64,000 nt of DNA from the NCBI GenBank assembly GCA_007827375.1, contig VISH01000002.1, positions 2,257,001 through 2,321,000 of the forward strand. The letters run 5' to 3'. How positions within the stretch are numbered: position 1 is the first letter of the stretch; each line of letters opens with the position of its first letter. The position numbers and the translations under genes are program-made. Positions 1-8,901 of the stretch are shown here, piece by piece. The DNA comes from Alteromonadaceae bacterium 2753L.S.0a.02 (GTDB taxonomy: Bacteria > Pseudomonadota > Gammaproteobacteria > Pseudomonadales > Cellvibrionaceae). Under the pieces are notes generated by a model, which was not told the origin of the DNA, did not search any database, and saw nothing but the letters and a program-made list of their open reading frames with translations.

Positions 1-540
1 CAGTTTGCATTAATGGGAGCAGCGTTGGCACGCGTTTACGGTCGTGAAAATCCAACTGTTGCATTGCTAAATGTCGGAACCGAACTTAGTAAAGGCAGTG
101 ATGCGATTCAATCTGCGGCTTCGCTTCTACAAAACAACCCGGCTATAAATTTTGCAGGATTTGTGGAAGGTCACGGTCTGTATCGCGGCAATGTTGATGT
201 GGTCGTTTGTGATGGAATGGTCGGCAATGTTGCGCTAAAAGTCAGTGAAGGCGTTGCCAGTTTTATTTTTGAAAGTTTACAAAAAAAATTTCGCGAAAAT
301 TATATTAATCGTTTGGTTGGCGCTATTGCAAAGCCCGTAATAAAAAGCTGGTTAAAAGAGTATAACCCCTCCAATTTTAATGGAGCTGCTATGCTTGGTT
401 TAAAGCACACTCTTGTGAAAAGTCATGGAGGAACAGATCGATTTGGTTTCGAACAGGCATTGCTAACCGCTGTGGAACAGGTTTCTGCAAATATTCCACA
501 ACGCATCGCACAGAGTCTTGCGGCTAACAAAAACACATAA
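1..540 (+). CDS. plsX: Phosphate acyltransferase PlsX, C-terminal part (5' end outside window)
   Basis: The frame is open from base 1, so this is the last 179 or so residues of a protein usually about 340 long; the first ATG inside the window is internal. PlsX converts acyl-ACP to acyl-phosphate, the first step of membrane phospholipid synthesis in many bacteria, working at the inner face of the membrane. The visible part has the family's glycine-rich blocks, including the VCDGMVGNVALK stretch and the C-terminal GGTDRFGFEQAL region. It lies directly upstream of fabD in the order plsX-fabD-fabG-acpP-fabF that is usual in gammaproteobacteria. In many species fabH lies between plsX and fabD; here it is absent. 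The family call is firm. Confidence 0.93.
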   Translation, partial: QFALMGAALARVYGRENPTVALLNVGTELSKGSDAIQSAASLLQNNPAINFAGFVEGHGLYRGNVDVVVCDGMVGNVALKVSEGVASFIFESLQKKFRENYINRLVGAIAKPVIKSWLKEYNPSNFNGAAMLGLKHTLVKSHGGTDRFGFEQALLTAVEQVSANIPQRIAQSLAANKNT

Positions 541-591
541 TAATTAGCGCGTTAAATAATTTAAAGGTAAGAGTTTTAGGTAATAAGAATT

Positions 592-1548
592 ATGAGTTAT
601 TCCGATTTGGCTTTTGTTTTCCCTGGCCAGGGTTCACAGAAGGTTGGCATGCTGGCTGATTTGGCGGAAAACCACCCGATTGTGAAACAAACATTTTTAG
701 AAGCGTCAGAAGTACTGGGGTACGATTTATGGCAACTGGTTCAAAATGGCCCCCAGGAAGATCTGAATATGACCGAGGTAACCCAGCCGGCTCTGCTGGC
801 TTCGAGTGTTGCCACTTGGCGGGTGTGGCAAGCGCTGCAGGGGCCAAAGCCTGCGATGATGGCCGGGCATAGTCTCGGGGAGTGGTCTGCGTTGGTGTGT
901 GCCGGCGTTGTTGCTTTCGGTGATGCCATTAAATTAGTGCGCCTGCGTGGTAAATATATGCAGGAAGCTGTACCAGCAGGCGTTGGTGCAATGGCCGCAA
1001 TTATCGGTCTCGAAGATGAACAAGTTGAAACCGCATGCAGTGCTGCCAGTAATGCGCAAGACATAGTCGCTCCGGTAAATTACAATTCGCCCGGCCAATT
1101 AGTGATTGCTGGGCATTCCGCTGCAGTAGATGCTGCGATGCTGATGTGTAAAGAAGCTGGCGCAAAACGGGCCTTGCCCTTGGCCGTGAGTGCGCCGTTT
1201 CACACTCAGTTGATGACACCTGCTGCGCAACGCCTTGCAGATGAAATTAAGAATACCGTGTTTAAACAGCCTGAAGTGCCCGTAGTGCACAATGTCAGTG
1301 CTGAAAGTTTGGATGACCCCGCTGCAATTCAAGAGATTATTATTACCCAAATTTATTCTGCGGTGCGCTGGGTGGCTTGTGTCAGAACGTTAACGACAGC
1401 GGGCATTACCGCCACTGTAGAATGCGGCCCTGGCAAAGTATTGTCTGGTTTAAACAAGCGTATAGACCGCTCCATTAACACTTTAAACACCGATGGCGAG
1501 ACGGCTCTGCAAAACAGTTTGTCTGCGCTGCGTGAATCAGGAGAATAA
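592..1548 (+). CDS. fabD: Malonyl-CoA:ACP transacylase FabD
   Basis: FabD moves malonyl groups from CoA to acyl carrier protein and so feeds type II fatty acid elongation in the cytoplasm. The 318-residue length is normal. Near the N terminus is the GQGSQ motif (residues 12-16). The nucleophile is Ser94 in AGHSLGEWSA, and the partner His204 lies in APFHTQLM. The ATG at 592 follows the plsX stop by about 50 bases; a purine-rich stretch precedes it. The stop is 5 bases before fabG, so the two are almost certainly cotranscribed. Confidence 0.97.
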   Translation: MSYSDLAFVFPGQGSQKVGMLADLAENHPIVKQTFLEASEVLGYDLWQLVQNGPQEDLNMTEVTQPALLASSVATWRVWQALQGPKPAMMAGHSLGEWSALVCAGVVAFGDAIKLVRLRGKYMQEAVPAGVGAMAAIIGLEDEQVETACSAASNAQDIVAPVNYNSPGQLVIAGHSAAVDAAMLMCKEAGAKRALPLAVSAPFHTQLMTPAAQRLADEIKNTVFKQPEVPVVHNVSAESLDDPAAIQEIIITQIYSAVRWVACVRTLTTAGITATVECGPGKVLSGLNKRIDRSINTLNTDGETALQNSLSALRESGE

Positions 1549-1553
1549 TTACG

Positions 1554-2297
1554 ATGTCATTTGATGGAAAAGTAGCCATTGTAACTGGAGCGAGCCGTGG
1601 CATTGGTGCTGCAATAGCCGATTGCATCGGTGAAGCTGGTGCTGTTGTTATAGGTACCGCAACCAGCGATGGCGGTGCTCAGGCAATAAGTGAACGTTTC
1701 GAATCCAAGGGCGTGAGAGGCGCGGGCATGCAGTTGAATGTAACAGATGCAGACTCGGTCGCGACTCTAATGGCTGCGGTTAATGACCAGTTTGGTGCGC
1801 CGCAGATTTTGGTTAACAATGCGGGAATCACCAAAGATAACTTGCTCATGCGCATGGGTGACGACGAGTGGTTTGATGTAATCAATACCAACCTCAGTGC
1901 CGTTTATCGACTTAGCAAAGCCTGTTTGCGCGGTATGATGAAAGCCCGCTGGGGTCGTATAGTGAATATCAGTTCCGTGGTAGGGCAAATGGGCAATGGC
2001 GGCCAGACTAACTATGCCGCGACCAAAGCCGGTGTCATGGGCTTCGCACGCTCGCTTGCAAAAGAGGTGGGTTCGCGCAATATCACTGTAAATTCGGTAG
2101 CGCCGGGTTTTATCGATACAGACATGACCAAGGTGCTTAGTGAGGACCAAAAGGCGACGATGCTAGGCGCTATTCCGCTCGCGCGCCTCGGTCAGCCGGA
2201 AGAAATTGCGACCGTTGTAAGGTTTCTGTGCAGCGATGATGCCAGCTATATTACAGGTGAAACACTGCATGTAAATGGCGGTATGTATATGTGTTAA
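1554..2297 (+). CDS. fabG: 3-oxoacyl-ACP reductase FabG
   Basis: This NADPH-dependent short-chain dehydrogenase reduces 3-oxoacyl-ACP in fatty acid elongation. It is 247 residues, the usual size. The cofactor motif TGASRGIG is at residues 11-18 and NNAG at 88-91. The catalytic serine (140/141), Tyr154 and Lys158 lie in the segment around NYAATKAG. An AGGAG ribosome site precedes the ATG, which is only 5 bases after fabD. The position between fabD and acpP separates it from the many other SDR enzymes it could be confused with. Confidence 0.96.
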   Translation: MSFDGKVAIVTGASRGIGAAIADCIGEAGAVVIGTATSDGGAQAISERFESKGVRGAGMQLNVTDADSVATLMAAVNDQFGAPQILVNNAGITKDNLLMRMGDDEWFDVINTNLSAVYRLSKACLRGMMKARWGRIVNISSVVGQMGNGGQTNYAATKAGVMGFARSLAKEVGSRNITVNSVAPGFIDTDMTKVLSEDQKATMLGAIPLARLGQPEEIATVVRFLCSDDASYITGETLHVNGGMYMC

Positions 2298-2497
2298 GTC
2301 TTTGATTTCAAATAATAATAACCGGTAAATTGAAGAAAATTGTATTCAAAGGTTACATCGTGGGTATTTCGCGTTAAAATGCGCGCACGTGTAAGCCGGA
2401 TCATCGAATTTTTGCCGATTTGTGGCGCAAGGTTACGGCTTAAGAATTGTTAAACAAACGGCTTCACTAAGAATATCACTAGGAGTTTATTACGATT

Positions 2498-2737
2498 ATG
2501 AGCAGCAGCATTGAAGAACGCGTAAAGAAAATTGTTGCAGAGCAACTCGGCGTTAAAGAAGAAGAAGTAAAAAACGAAGCGTCCTTCGTTGAAGATCTTG
2601 GGGCAGATTCTCTGGATACCGTTGAATTGGTAATGGCTCTTGAAGAAGAGTTTGAAACAGAGATTCCTGACGAAGAAGCCGAAAAAATCACTACCGTTCA
2701 GTTGGCCATCGATTACATCAACGAGAACCTGGCTTAA
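2498..2737 (+). CDS. acpP: Acyl carrier protein
   Basis: ACP carries growing acyl chains on a 4'-phosphopantetheine arm. It is 79 residues, very acidic, with the attachment serine (Ser38) in the DSLDTVELVM motif. An AGGAG lies upstream of the ATG. A 200-base gap separates it from fabG, enough for its own promoter; acpP is usually expressed far more strongly than its neighbours. A likely terminator follows the gene. Confidence 0.98.
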   Translation: MSSSIEERVKKIVAEQLGVKEEEVKNEASFVEDLGADSLDTVELVMALEEEFETEIPDEEAEKITTVQLAIDYINENLA

Positions 2738-2766
2738 TCCCAATTCGTCGATAAGCTGTTTTTATC

Positions 2767-2812
2767 AAAAGCCGTATCTATGTTGAATAGTGCGGCTTTT
2801 GTTGTTTTTATG
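2767..2812 (+). terminator. Probable rho-independent terminator after acpP
   Basis: AAAAGCCG (2767-2774) pairs with CGGCTTTT (2793-2800), and T-rich sequence follows. The loop is longer than usual (18 bases). It may only attenuate, because fabF follows and is commonly coexpressed. Confidence 0.6.
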
Positions 2813-2886
2813 TGCGTTTGAAATTCGCAGAAAGCCAAAGCAAGCTATTCTGCTAAAACAATAAGTGTTCTTTGTGGAGTTAATAC

Positions 2887-4119
2887 GTGAGTCGAAAGAG
2901 AGTTGTTGTTACCGGTTTGGGCATGGTCAGCGCAGTTGGACACACCGTTCAGGAAACCTGGGAAGCCATTTTGGCCGGTAAAAGTGGTGTTGCACCGATT
3001 ACCTCTTTTGATGTTTCAGGGTTCTCAACGCAAATTAGCGCATCCGTAAAAGATCTCGATATTTCTCCTTACCTGGATACCAAAGAAGCCAGGAAATTAG
3101 ACCTTTTCATTCAATACGGTATGGCTGCCGGTATTCAGGCCATGGCTGACAGTGGTATTGAAGTGACCGATGAAAACGCCAGTCGTTTTGGGTGTGTAAT
3201 TGGCTCGGGTATTGGCGGCCTGGGCTCCATCGAAGATACTGCAATTACCATCCGAGATCGTGGTCCAAGGCGTGTTTCACCATTTTTTGTGCCGGGTTCG
3301 ATCATCAATATGATCTCCGGAAACCTGTCGATACGATACGGTTTGAAAGGTATCAATCTCGCAGTGAGTACTGCTTGCACTACGGGAACCCACTGTATTG
3401 GTCTTGCGGCCCGGGAAATCATGTATGGCAGTGCCGACATGATGCTTGCCGGTGGCGCAGAAATGGCCACTACGCGGGTTGGCATCGGGGGTTTTGGCGC
3501 TGCACGTGCGTTATCAAAACGCAATGACAGCCCTGAGCAGGCAAGTCGCCCTTGGGATAAAGACCGTGATGGATTTGTTCTGGGGGATGGCGCTGGAATT
3601 TTGGTTCTCGAAGAGTATGAGCACGCCAAGGCGCGCAATGCGAAAATTTATGCTGAGCTCACTGGAGTGGGTACGAGTGGCGATGCCTACCACATTACTT
3701 CGCCAAGTGGCGAGGGCGCTGAATTATCGATGCGAAATGCGCTGCACGATGCAGGAATTTCTGCCGCAACTGTCGATTACATCAATGCGCACGGTACTTC
3801 CACTCAGGCAGGCGATGACGCTGAGTGTCAGGCGGTAAAAGATGTGTTTGGTGATCATGCCTATAAGCTTGCGGTGAGCTCTACCAAATCGATGATAGGG
3901 CATTTACTGGGAGCTGCTGGCGCTGTGGAGGCCATTTTCACGGTGTTGAGTATTCGTGATCAAATCGCCCCACCCACTATTAATCTCGATAATCCCAGTG
4001 ATGGATGCGATTTAAATTTCGTTCCGCACACCGCACAGCCCATGACCATTAACACCGCCATTAGCAACTCGTTTGGTTTTGGCGGTACAAACGGTACCTT
4101 ACTGTTTCAAAAGTTATAA
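2887..4119 (+). CDS. fabF: 3-oxoacyl-ACP synthase II FabF
   Basis: FabF condenses malonyl-ACP with acyl-ACP during chain elongation and governs temperature-dependent unsaturated chain length. The 410-residue length is typical. The active-site cysteine is Cys164 in STACTTGTHC, and the two histidines are His302 (NAHGTSTQAGD) and His339 (SMIGHLLGAAG), giving the Cys-His-His set of elongating enzymes. The start is GTG at 2887, preceded by GTGGAG; it yields the standard N terminus SRKRVVVTGLG. It ends 6 bases before pabC. Confidence 0.97.
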   Translation: MSRKRVVVTGLGMVSAVGHTVQETWEAILAGKSGVAPITSFDVSGFSTQISASVKDLDISPYLDTKEARKLDLFIQYGMAAGIQAMADSGIEVTDENASRFGCVIGSGIGGLGSIEDTAITIRDRGPRRVSPFFVPGSIINMISGNLSIRYGLKGINLAVSTACTTGTHCIGLAAREIMYGSADMMLAGGAEMATTRVGIGGFGAARALSKRNDSPEQASRPWDKDRDGFVLGDGAGILVLEEYEHAKARNAKIYAELTGVGTSGDAYHITSPSGEGAELSMRNALHDAGISAATVDYINAHGTSTQAGDDAECQAVKDVFGDHAYKLAVSSTKSMIGHLLGAAGAVEAIFTVLSIRDQIAPPTINLDNPSDGCDLNFVPHTAQPMTINTAISNSFGFGGTNGTLLFQKL

Positions 4120-4125
4120 CGACTC

Positions 4126-4992
4126 ATGAGTCAACCTGATAAGACCTTCACGCTGATAAATGGCAAAAGGGGGTCTGATACAAATGCTGGTATTCCATGG
4201 CGTAATCGTGGTTTTCAATTTGGAGATGGTGTGTTTGAGACCATGCGGGTTGCGCAAGGCAAAATTCCCTTGCTCGCTCTCCATCTTGAAAGACTATGGA
4301 TTGGCTGTGATAGATTGGGGCTGGCGCTCCACCCCGATTTTCCCCACTGGCTGGAAGCATTTCAAGTGAATCTCGCCGAGACTGATTCAGGCGTAGCCCG
4401 TATATATATCTTCAGAACCGATGCTGGTCCCGGTAATTATATTCAGGGGCATACTGATTCGCATTGTGCGCTACACTTTGAATCCACACCCGATATTTCT
4501 GCAAATACGTGGCTGCAAGACTCCGTTGAATTGCGTTCGGCAAGTACGCGCTTAACACGCAACAAAAACCTCGCAGGCATTAAGCATTTAAGCCGCATAG
4601 AATACTGTCTCGCGTTGAAAGATTTTATCCGTACGGAGAATACCTGCGAAGCTTTGTTGTTCGATACCGAAGGTTGCGTGATAGAAACTCCACACCACAA
4701 TATTTTTGCAGTACGGGGGAGTTCACTGATTACGCCATCGTTAGAGAACGTGGGGGTAAAAGGCGTAATGCGAACACTCATTTCACAATTGATACAGCAG
4801 CTTCCTGAGCTCAGTTGGGTCGAAACAAAATTATTTTATGACGATTTATTGGCGTGTACGGAAGTATTTTTAACAAATGCACTTAAGGGAGTAGTGCCGG
4901 TATCTAAATGTAATGACCAGTGCTGGCCAGAAGCGAGTTCGGTCGCCTTTAAGATTGCACATCTCATAGCTGAATTTACGAAGGATCGTTAA
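4126..4992 (+). CDS. pabC: 4-amino-4-deoxychorismate lyase PabC
   Basis: PabC is a fold-type IV PLP enzyme that releases p-aminobenzoate and pyruvate from aminodeoxychorismate in folate synthesis. The 288-residue protein has the N-terminal FQFGDGVFETM block (about residues 30-40) and the PLP lysine at K153 in GIKHLSR. It is embedded between fabF and mltG, a common gammaproteobacterial order. Its stop overlaps the next start by one base (TAATG), indicating translational coupling with mltG. Confidence 0.94.
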   Translation: MSQPDKTFTLINGKRGSDTNAGIPWRNRGFQFGDGVFETMRVAQGKIPLLALHLERLWIGCDRLGLALHPDFPHWLEAFQVNLAETDSGVARIYIFRTDAGPGNYIQGHTDSHCALHFESTPDISANTWLQDSVELRSASTRLTRNKNLAGIKHLSRIEYCLALKDFIRTENTCEALLFDTEGCVIETPHHNIFAVRGSSLITPSLENVGVKGVMRTLISQLIQQLPELSWVETKLFYDDLLACTEVFLTNALKGVVPVSKCNDQCWPEASSVAFKIAHLIAEFTKDR

Positions 4993-6074
4993 TGACTGTT
5001 AATCCGATACGTGTTGTTCTGGCACTCTGTATTTGGACTGTTTTAATGTTTGCAGCTACCGCATTTTATCTCTGGCAGTGGCTCAACACGCCGCAGCAGG
5101 TAACTTTGAAAGACCCGGTATTTGTTATTGAAAGTGGTGCATCACTCAGCACAGTTGCGACAGAGTTAGCACAACAGGATATGCTGCGCTGGCCCAAAGT
5201 TTGGGTCTTCTATGGACGCTTGATGAATTTATCAAAAATACGCATTGGCGAATATCAATTATCCGAAAAAGAATCTCCAATTGGTTTGTTAACGCGATTT
5301 CAAACTGGGGAGCAAATTCATTATCACATTACGCTTGTTGAAGGTCGCACCATGCGAGATTTTCTCGCGACGCTACACAGCCACAATAAACTGGGTAATA
5401 CTCTCGATGGAAAAAGTTATCCGGAAATAGTATCTGCATTAGGCTTGGCCATTGAAAACCCTGAGGGTTATTTTTTCCCCGACACCTACCAATTTGTAAA
5501 GGGCGATACCGACCGCGATATTTTATTGCGGGCCCATTTGCGCATGAACAAAATTCTGCATCAGGAGTGGCAAAATCGCGCTGATAATTTACCGTATAGT
5601 AAGCCTTATGAAGCACTGATAATGGCGTCGATTGTCGAGAAAGAAACTGGCGTGGCGTACGAGCGCAAAGAAATTGCTGGAGTATTTGTCAGGCGCTTGC
5701 AAAAACACATGCGCTTACAAACCGACCCCACAGTAATCTATGGTTTGGGGGAAGACTACAGTGGCAACCTCACCCGTGCAGATTTAAAACGCCCCACAGC
5801 GTATAACACCTATACAATTAATGGTTTGCCCCCAACGCCTATCGCTATGCCGGGGAAGGAAGCCATTAAAGCGGCATTGCATCCTGCCTCTGGCAAAGCT
5901 TTATATTTTGTTGCCAAAGGTGATGGATCTCACTATTTCTCCGCAACCTTGGAAGAGCATGAAAAAGCTGTTCGCCAATATCAATTGCGACGTCGCAGCG
6001 ATTATCGATCTTCACCGGCAACAGGAAACTCAGAACAAGCAGGCAACGAGGTAAACAGTGACGCAAGTCGGTAA
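4992..6074 (+). CDS. mltG: Endolytic murein transglycosylase MltG
   Basis: MltG (YceG family) cuts nascent peptidoglycan glycan strands at the outer face of the inner membrane and is thought to end chain growth. A single membrane segment spans about residues 8-30. A LysM-like region follows, then the catalytic domain with the family glutamate at about E216 in MASIVEKETG. The 360-residue length is normal. The start overlaps the pabC stop by one base, and the end overlaps the tmk start by 17 bases, so the three genes form one coupled unit. Confidence 0.95.
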   Translation: MTVNPIRVVLALCIWTVLMFAATAFYLWQWLNTPQQVTLKDPVFVIESGASLSTVATELAQQDMLRWPKVWVFYGRLMNLSKIRIGEYQLSEKESPIGLLTRFQTGEQIHYHITLVEGRTMRDFLATLHSHNKLGNTLDGKSYPEIVSALGLAIENPEGYFFPDTYQFVKGDTDRDILLRAHLRMNKILHQEWQNRADNLPYSKPYEALIMASIVEKETGVAYERKEIAGVFVRRLQKHMRLQTDPTVIYGLGEDYSGNLTRADLKRPTAYNTYTINGLPPTPIAMPGKEAIKAALHPASGKALYFVAKGDGSHYFSATLEEHEKAVRQYQLRRRSDYRSSPATGNSEQAGNEVNSDASR

Positions 6075-6705
6075 ATTTATAACAGTTGAAGGCACTGAAG
6101 GCGTCGGAAAATCAACGAATATAGACTTTGTTCGCAAGTTACTCGAACTGCGCGGAATTGAAGTTGTCGTTACCCGCGAACCTGGTGGAACTCCTCTGGC
6201 GGAACAGTTGCGGGATCTGTTACTGGCGAAGCGCGATGAACCCTTCAATGCAACTGCGGAACTGCTTGTCGTGTTTGCGGCCAGAGCGCAGCACCTAAAT
6301 CATGTGATTATTCCCGCTCTGGATGCTGGCAAATGGGTATTATGTGATCGTTTTACCGATGCTACATTTGCATATCAGGGAGCAGGGCGTGGGCTAAACT
6401 CACAAACTATTGCAACCTTGGAAACTCTGGTTCAGTCGGGTCGACAGCCGGATCTCACTTTGCTGTTGGATATCGACGTTAAGATTGGTTTACAGCGAGC
6501 CAGTGAACGCGCTGAACTCGATCGCTTCGAATCAGAGCAAATCGAATTTTTTGAAAGGGTTCGAGCGGGTTATCGGGCGCGCGTGGTGGAGCAGCCATCG
6601 CGCTTTGCAGTGGTTAATGCAGGTCGCGATCTGGCCGCTGTACAACACGATATCTCGACAGCATTCGACAGTTTTTTTAAAAATCTGGAGCACAGTGCAA
6701 ACTGA
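6058..6705 (+). CDS. tmk: Thymidylate kinase
   Basis: Tmk phosphorylates dTMP to dTDP for DNA synthesis. The P-loop GTEGVGKST is at residues 12-20, the DR motif lies in LCDRFTDATFAYQG, and the lid region is arginine-rich. It is 215 residues. The GTG start at 6058 lies inside the mltG 3' end, and the sequence from there matches the family N terminus. The last 29 bases overlap the convergent pseudouridine synthase gene. In related genomes holB usually follows directly; here another gene intervenes. Confidence 0.96.
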   Translation: MTQVGKFITVEGTEGVGKSTNIDFVRKLLELRGIEVVVTREPGGTPLAEQLRDLLLAKRDEPFNATAELLVVFAARAQHLNHVIIPALDAGKWVLCDRFTDATFAYQGAGRGLNSQTIATLETLVQSGRQPDLTLLLDIDVKIGLQRASERAELDRFESEQIEFFERVRAGYRARVVEQPSRFAVVNAGRDLAAVQHDISTAFDSFFKNLEHSAN

Positions 6706-7333
6706 TCGTGTTATGCCTGGTTGGATGCTCAAAACGTAGCTCAGTAGCATGCAATAGCATGCGTGAATGTTTAGTCTGAGGTTTAATGAGGCTGCAAGGA
6801 GACGTGTTATGGATGGTTGTACTGTAAAACGGATCTCCAATAATCGCGTGACCAATTTGCTGCAGATGTACCCGTAATTGATGGGAGCGACCCGTGTGAG
6901 GCTCCAGGGTCAGCCGCGTATTGTTTGCATTGAGGTTACGCTCAACCACCTTAAAACGCGTTTGAGCCGGTTTGCCGTAAATAAAATCTGCCTTTTGCTT
7001 TGGGCGATTGACCCAATCACACAGCAAGGGGATCGCTATGTCGCCGCTGCTGGCCTCCACAAGCCCGCTCACCACAGCGGTGTATTGCTTATAGATCTTA
7101 CGCTGCTCGAAGAGCTTCCCCAAAAATCGCAAACTTTGGTGATTTTGGGGAAATATAATCAGGCCGGAAGTGGCCATATCCAGACGATGCACAACACGCG
7201 AATTGGGAAATTCGCATTTAACCAGGTCGAGCGCATTGATAGGCGAGCTCAAGCCTGGCACCGTGAGCAGCCCTGGCGGTTTATTAATCACAATGAGTGA
7301 ATCGTCTTGATACACAATTTTAATTTGATCCAT
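6677..7333 (-). CDS. RluA-family pseudouridine synthase
   Basis: The enzyme isomerises uridine to pseudouridine in structured RNA. The catalytic aspartate is Asp52 in the family motif HRLDMATSG, and the N-terminal block VINKPPGLLTVPG is characteristic. At 218 residues, with no N-terminal S4 domain, it is the size of RluA (23S U746 and some tRNA position 32) rather than RluC or RluD. The exact target cannot be read from sequence. It runs against the main operon: its 3' end overlaps tmk by 29 bases and its start is 17 bases from holB on the other strand. That position between tmk and holB is unusual. Confidence 0.9.
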   Translation of the reverse strand: MDQIKIVYQDDSLIVINKPPGLLTVPGLSSPINALDLVKCEFPNSRVVHRLDMATSGLIIFPQNHQSLRFLGKLFEQRKIYKQYTAVVSGLVEASSGDIAIPLLCDWVNRPKQKADFIYGKPAQTRFKVVERNLNANNTRLTLEPHTGRSHQLRVHLQQIGHAIIGDPFYSTTIHNTSPCSLIKPQTKHSRMLLHATELRFEHPTRHNTISLHCAPDF

Positions 7334-7350
7334 AGCGGCATTTTAGCGGG

Positions 7351-8391
7351 ATGTACGAACAAATGAATCCTACCAGCGTCACCATGCCACCCTATCCATG
7401 GCAGATGGATTACTGGGCATCGTTTCTCAGCCAATTACAGCGGGGCAAATTACCCCACGCGATACTGATTGCAGGCATTCCCGGAATTGGTATAGAAGCC
7501 CTGGGCAGAGCGATTGCAGACTATCTGTTATGCGCTAGCCCCTTGGAAATGACAAGTTGTGGTCGCTGTAAGGCGTGTCAGCTGATTGCAAGCAATAACC
7601 ATCCTGATCTTTTCATTCTTGCGCCAGAAGAAAAAAGCAACGTCATTAAAGTGGATCAGGTGCGAGTTCTTACAGAATTTGTCGCTAAAACCTCTCAGCA
7701 GGGTGGTCGTAAACTGATTGTTATTAATCCTGCTGAGGCGATGAATATCAGTGCCGCCAATGCGCTTCTAAAGTGCCTGGAAGAACCGGCTGGTGACACG
7801 ACGTTTGTACTGGTCAGCACCGCCAATAATCGCTTAATGCCAACAATTCGCAGTCGTTGTGCCACTCATGTGCTGGGTGTGCCTAAGCAGCAAGAAGCGG
7901 TTGCTTGGCTGAAACAAATGGAGGTCGGCGAGCCAGAAGCCTTGTTGGAAGAGGCGCTGGGAGCACCGTTAAAGGCCCACGAGTGGTGGCGAAGTAAGCT
8001 CATTCAAGACCGCAACGAGATGTGCGGCCTCTTGGCTGGGGTATTGTCTGGTCAAAAAACAGCAAGCGCTGTTGCGGCACAATGGGCGAGTCGCTATGGT
8101 GCGCTTGAGGTATCACAATTATTTGTATTTTGGTTGGAAAGGTTGCTTCGTGCGCGGGTTACTGAACCCAGGTCCATCATTATGGAGCACTGGCAGGACC
8201 TCGTAGACGTTAACTCTGCGGTGAGCGACCAAATGCTGTTTCGCTTGTTGGAGGGTATCAGCCAGCGCAGATCTCAGCTGCTGGGCAATCCGAACCTGAA
8301 TGCAGGGATGGTTGTCGAGGAATTATTGCTCGACTGGATGGCAGTGGTTAAAGGTGCTTTGAAGCGCAAAATTGGTGGGATAGCGCCATAA
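7351..8391 (+). CDS. holB: DNA polymerase III delta' subunit HolB
   Basis: HolB is the delta' subunit of the clamp loader that places the beta clamp on DNA. The N-terminal AAA+ domain has a degenerate P-loop (around AGIPGIGIEAL), the zinc-binding cysteines (SCGRCKACQ, about residues 70-78) and the sensor-1 region with the SRC motif (TIRSRCATH). The family lacks ATPase activity. It has 346 residues. The start is uncertain, since three in-frame ATG codons (7351, 7363, 7384) are possible. The order with pilZ and tatD downstream is conserved in pseudomonads and relatives. Confidence 0.93.
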   Translation: MYEQMNPTSVTMPPYPWQMDYWASFLSQLQRGKLPHAILIAGIPGIGIEALGRAIADYLLCASPLEMTSCGRCKACQLIASNNHPDLFILAPEEKSNVIKVDQVRVLTEFVAKTSQQGGRKLIVINPAEAMNISAANALLKCLEEPAGDTTFVLVSTANNRLMPTIRSRCATHVLGVPKQQEAVAWLKQMEVGEPEALLEEALGAPLKAHEWWRSKLIQDRNEMCGLLAGVLSGQKTASAVAAQWASRYGALEVSQLFVFWLERLLRARVTEPRSIIMEHWQDLVDVNSAVSDQMLFRLLEGISQRRSQLLGNPNLNAGMVVEELLLDWMAVVKGALKRKIGGIAP

Positions 8392-8469
8392 TCTTATAAA
8401 GCCACAGCAAAGCTGGGTTATAATAGGTAGCGTTGAGTTAGAAATGAGCAATCTGGAGATACCGTATCG

Positions 8470-8823
8470 ATGAAAGGGTTAGGCGGCTCGGCCCGCAACG
8501 GCATTCTTTCACTTACTATCCGTGACAAAGCTGTGCTTTACGCAGCCTATATGCCTTTCGTGAAAAATGGCGGTTTGTTCATTCCAACCAATAAAACCTA
8601 CAGCTTGGGCGATGAAGTCTTTATGCTGCTTAGCCTGATGGACGAACCCGAGAAAATTCCCGTCGCGGGCAAAGTAGTGTGGATCACTCCTAAAGGCGCT
8701 CAGGGCAATCGGGCCGCCGGCATTGGGGTTCAATTCAGCGGCGAAGACGATGTCGCTTCGAAAAAAATTGAAACCTATCTCGCGGGCTCACTTGAATCTG
8801 ATCGTCCCACCCATACTATGTAA
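8470..8823 (+). CDS. pilZ: PilZ-domain protein of the type IV pilus type
   Basis: This 117-residue protein is almost only a PilZ domain, with the block FVKNGGLFIPT near residues 34-44 and GIGVQFS near the C terminus. It lacks the RxxxR and (D/N)xSxxG motifs that bind cyclic di-GMP. It thus matches the founding PilZ protein of Pseudomonas, which acts in type IV pilus assembly through protein contacts rather than by binding the nucleotide. The holB-pilZ-tatD order supports this. Its role here is inferred from family and context. Confidence 0.9.
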   Translation: MKGLGGSARNGILSLTIRDKAVLYAAYMPFVKNGGLFIPTNKTYSLGDEVFMLLSLMDEPEKIPVAGKVVWITPKGAQGNRAAGIGVQFSGEDDVASKKIETYLAGSLESDRPTHTM

Positions 8824-8901
8824 GAGTTTTACCTATTTAATGTACGCAGCGAGTGTTGTTGTGTCGCTGTGCTAAACGTCGAGTTGTTCCTTATTGCACG
8901 C

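Noticed and set aside
3135..3638. 167-codon antisense frame inside fabF
   Set aside because: Opposite a certain gene, with no family features. A codon-bias shadow.
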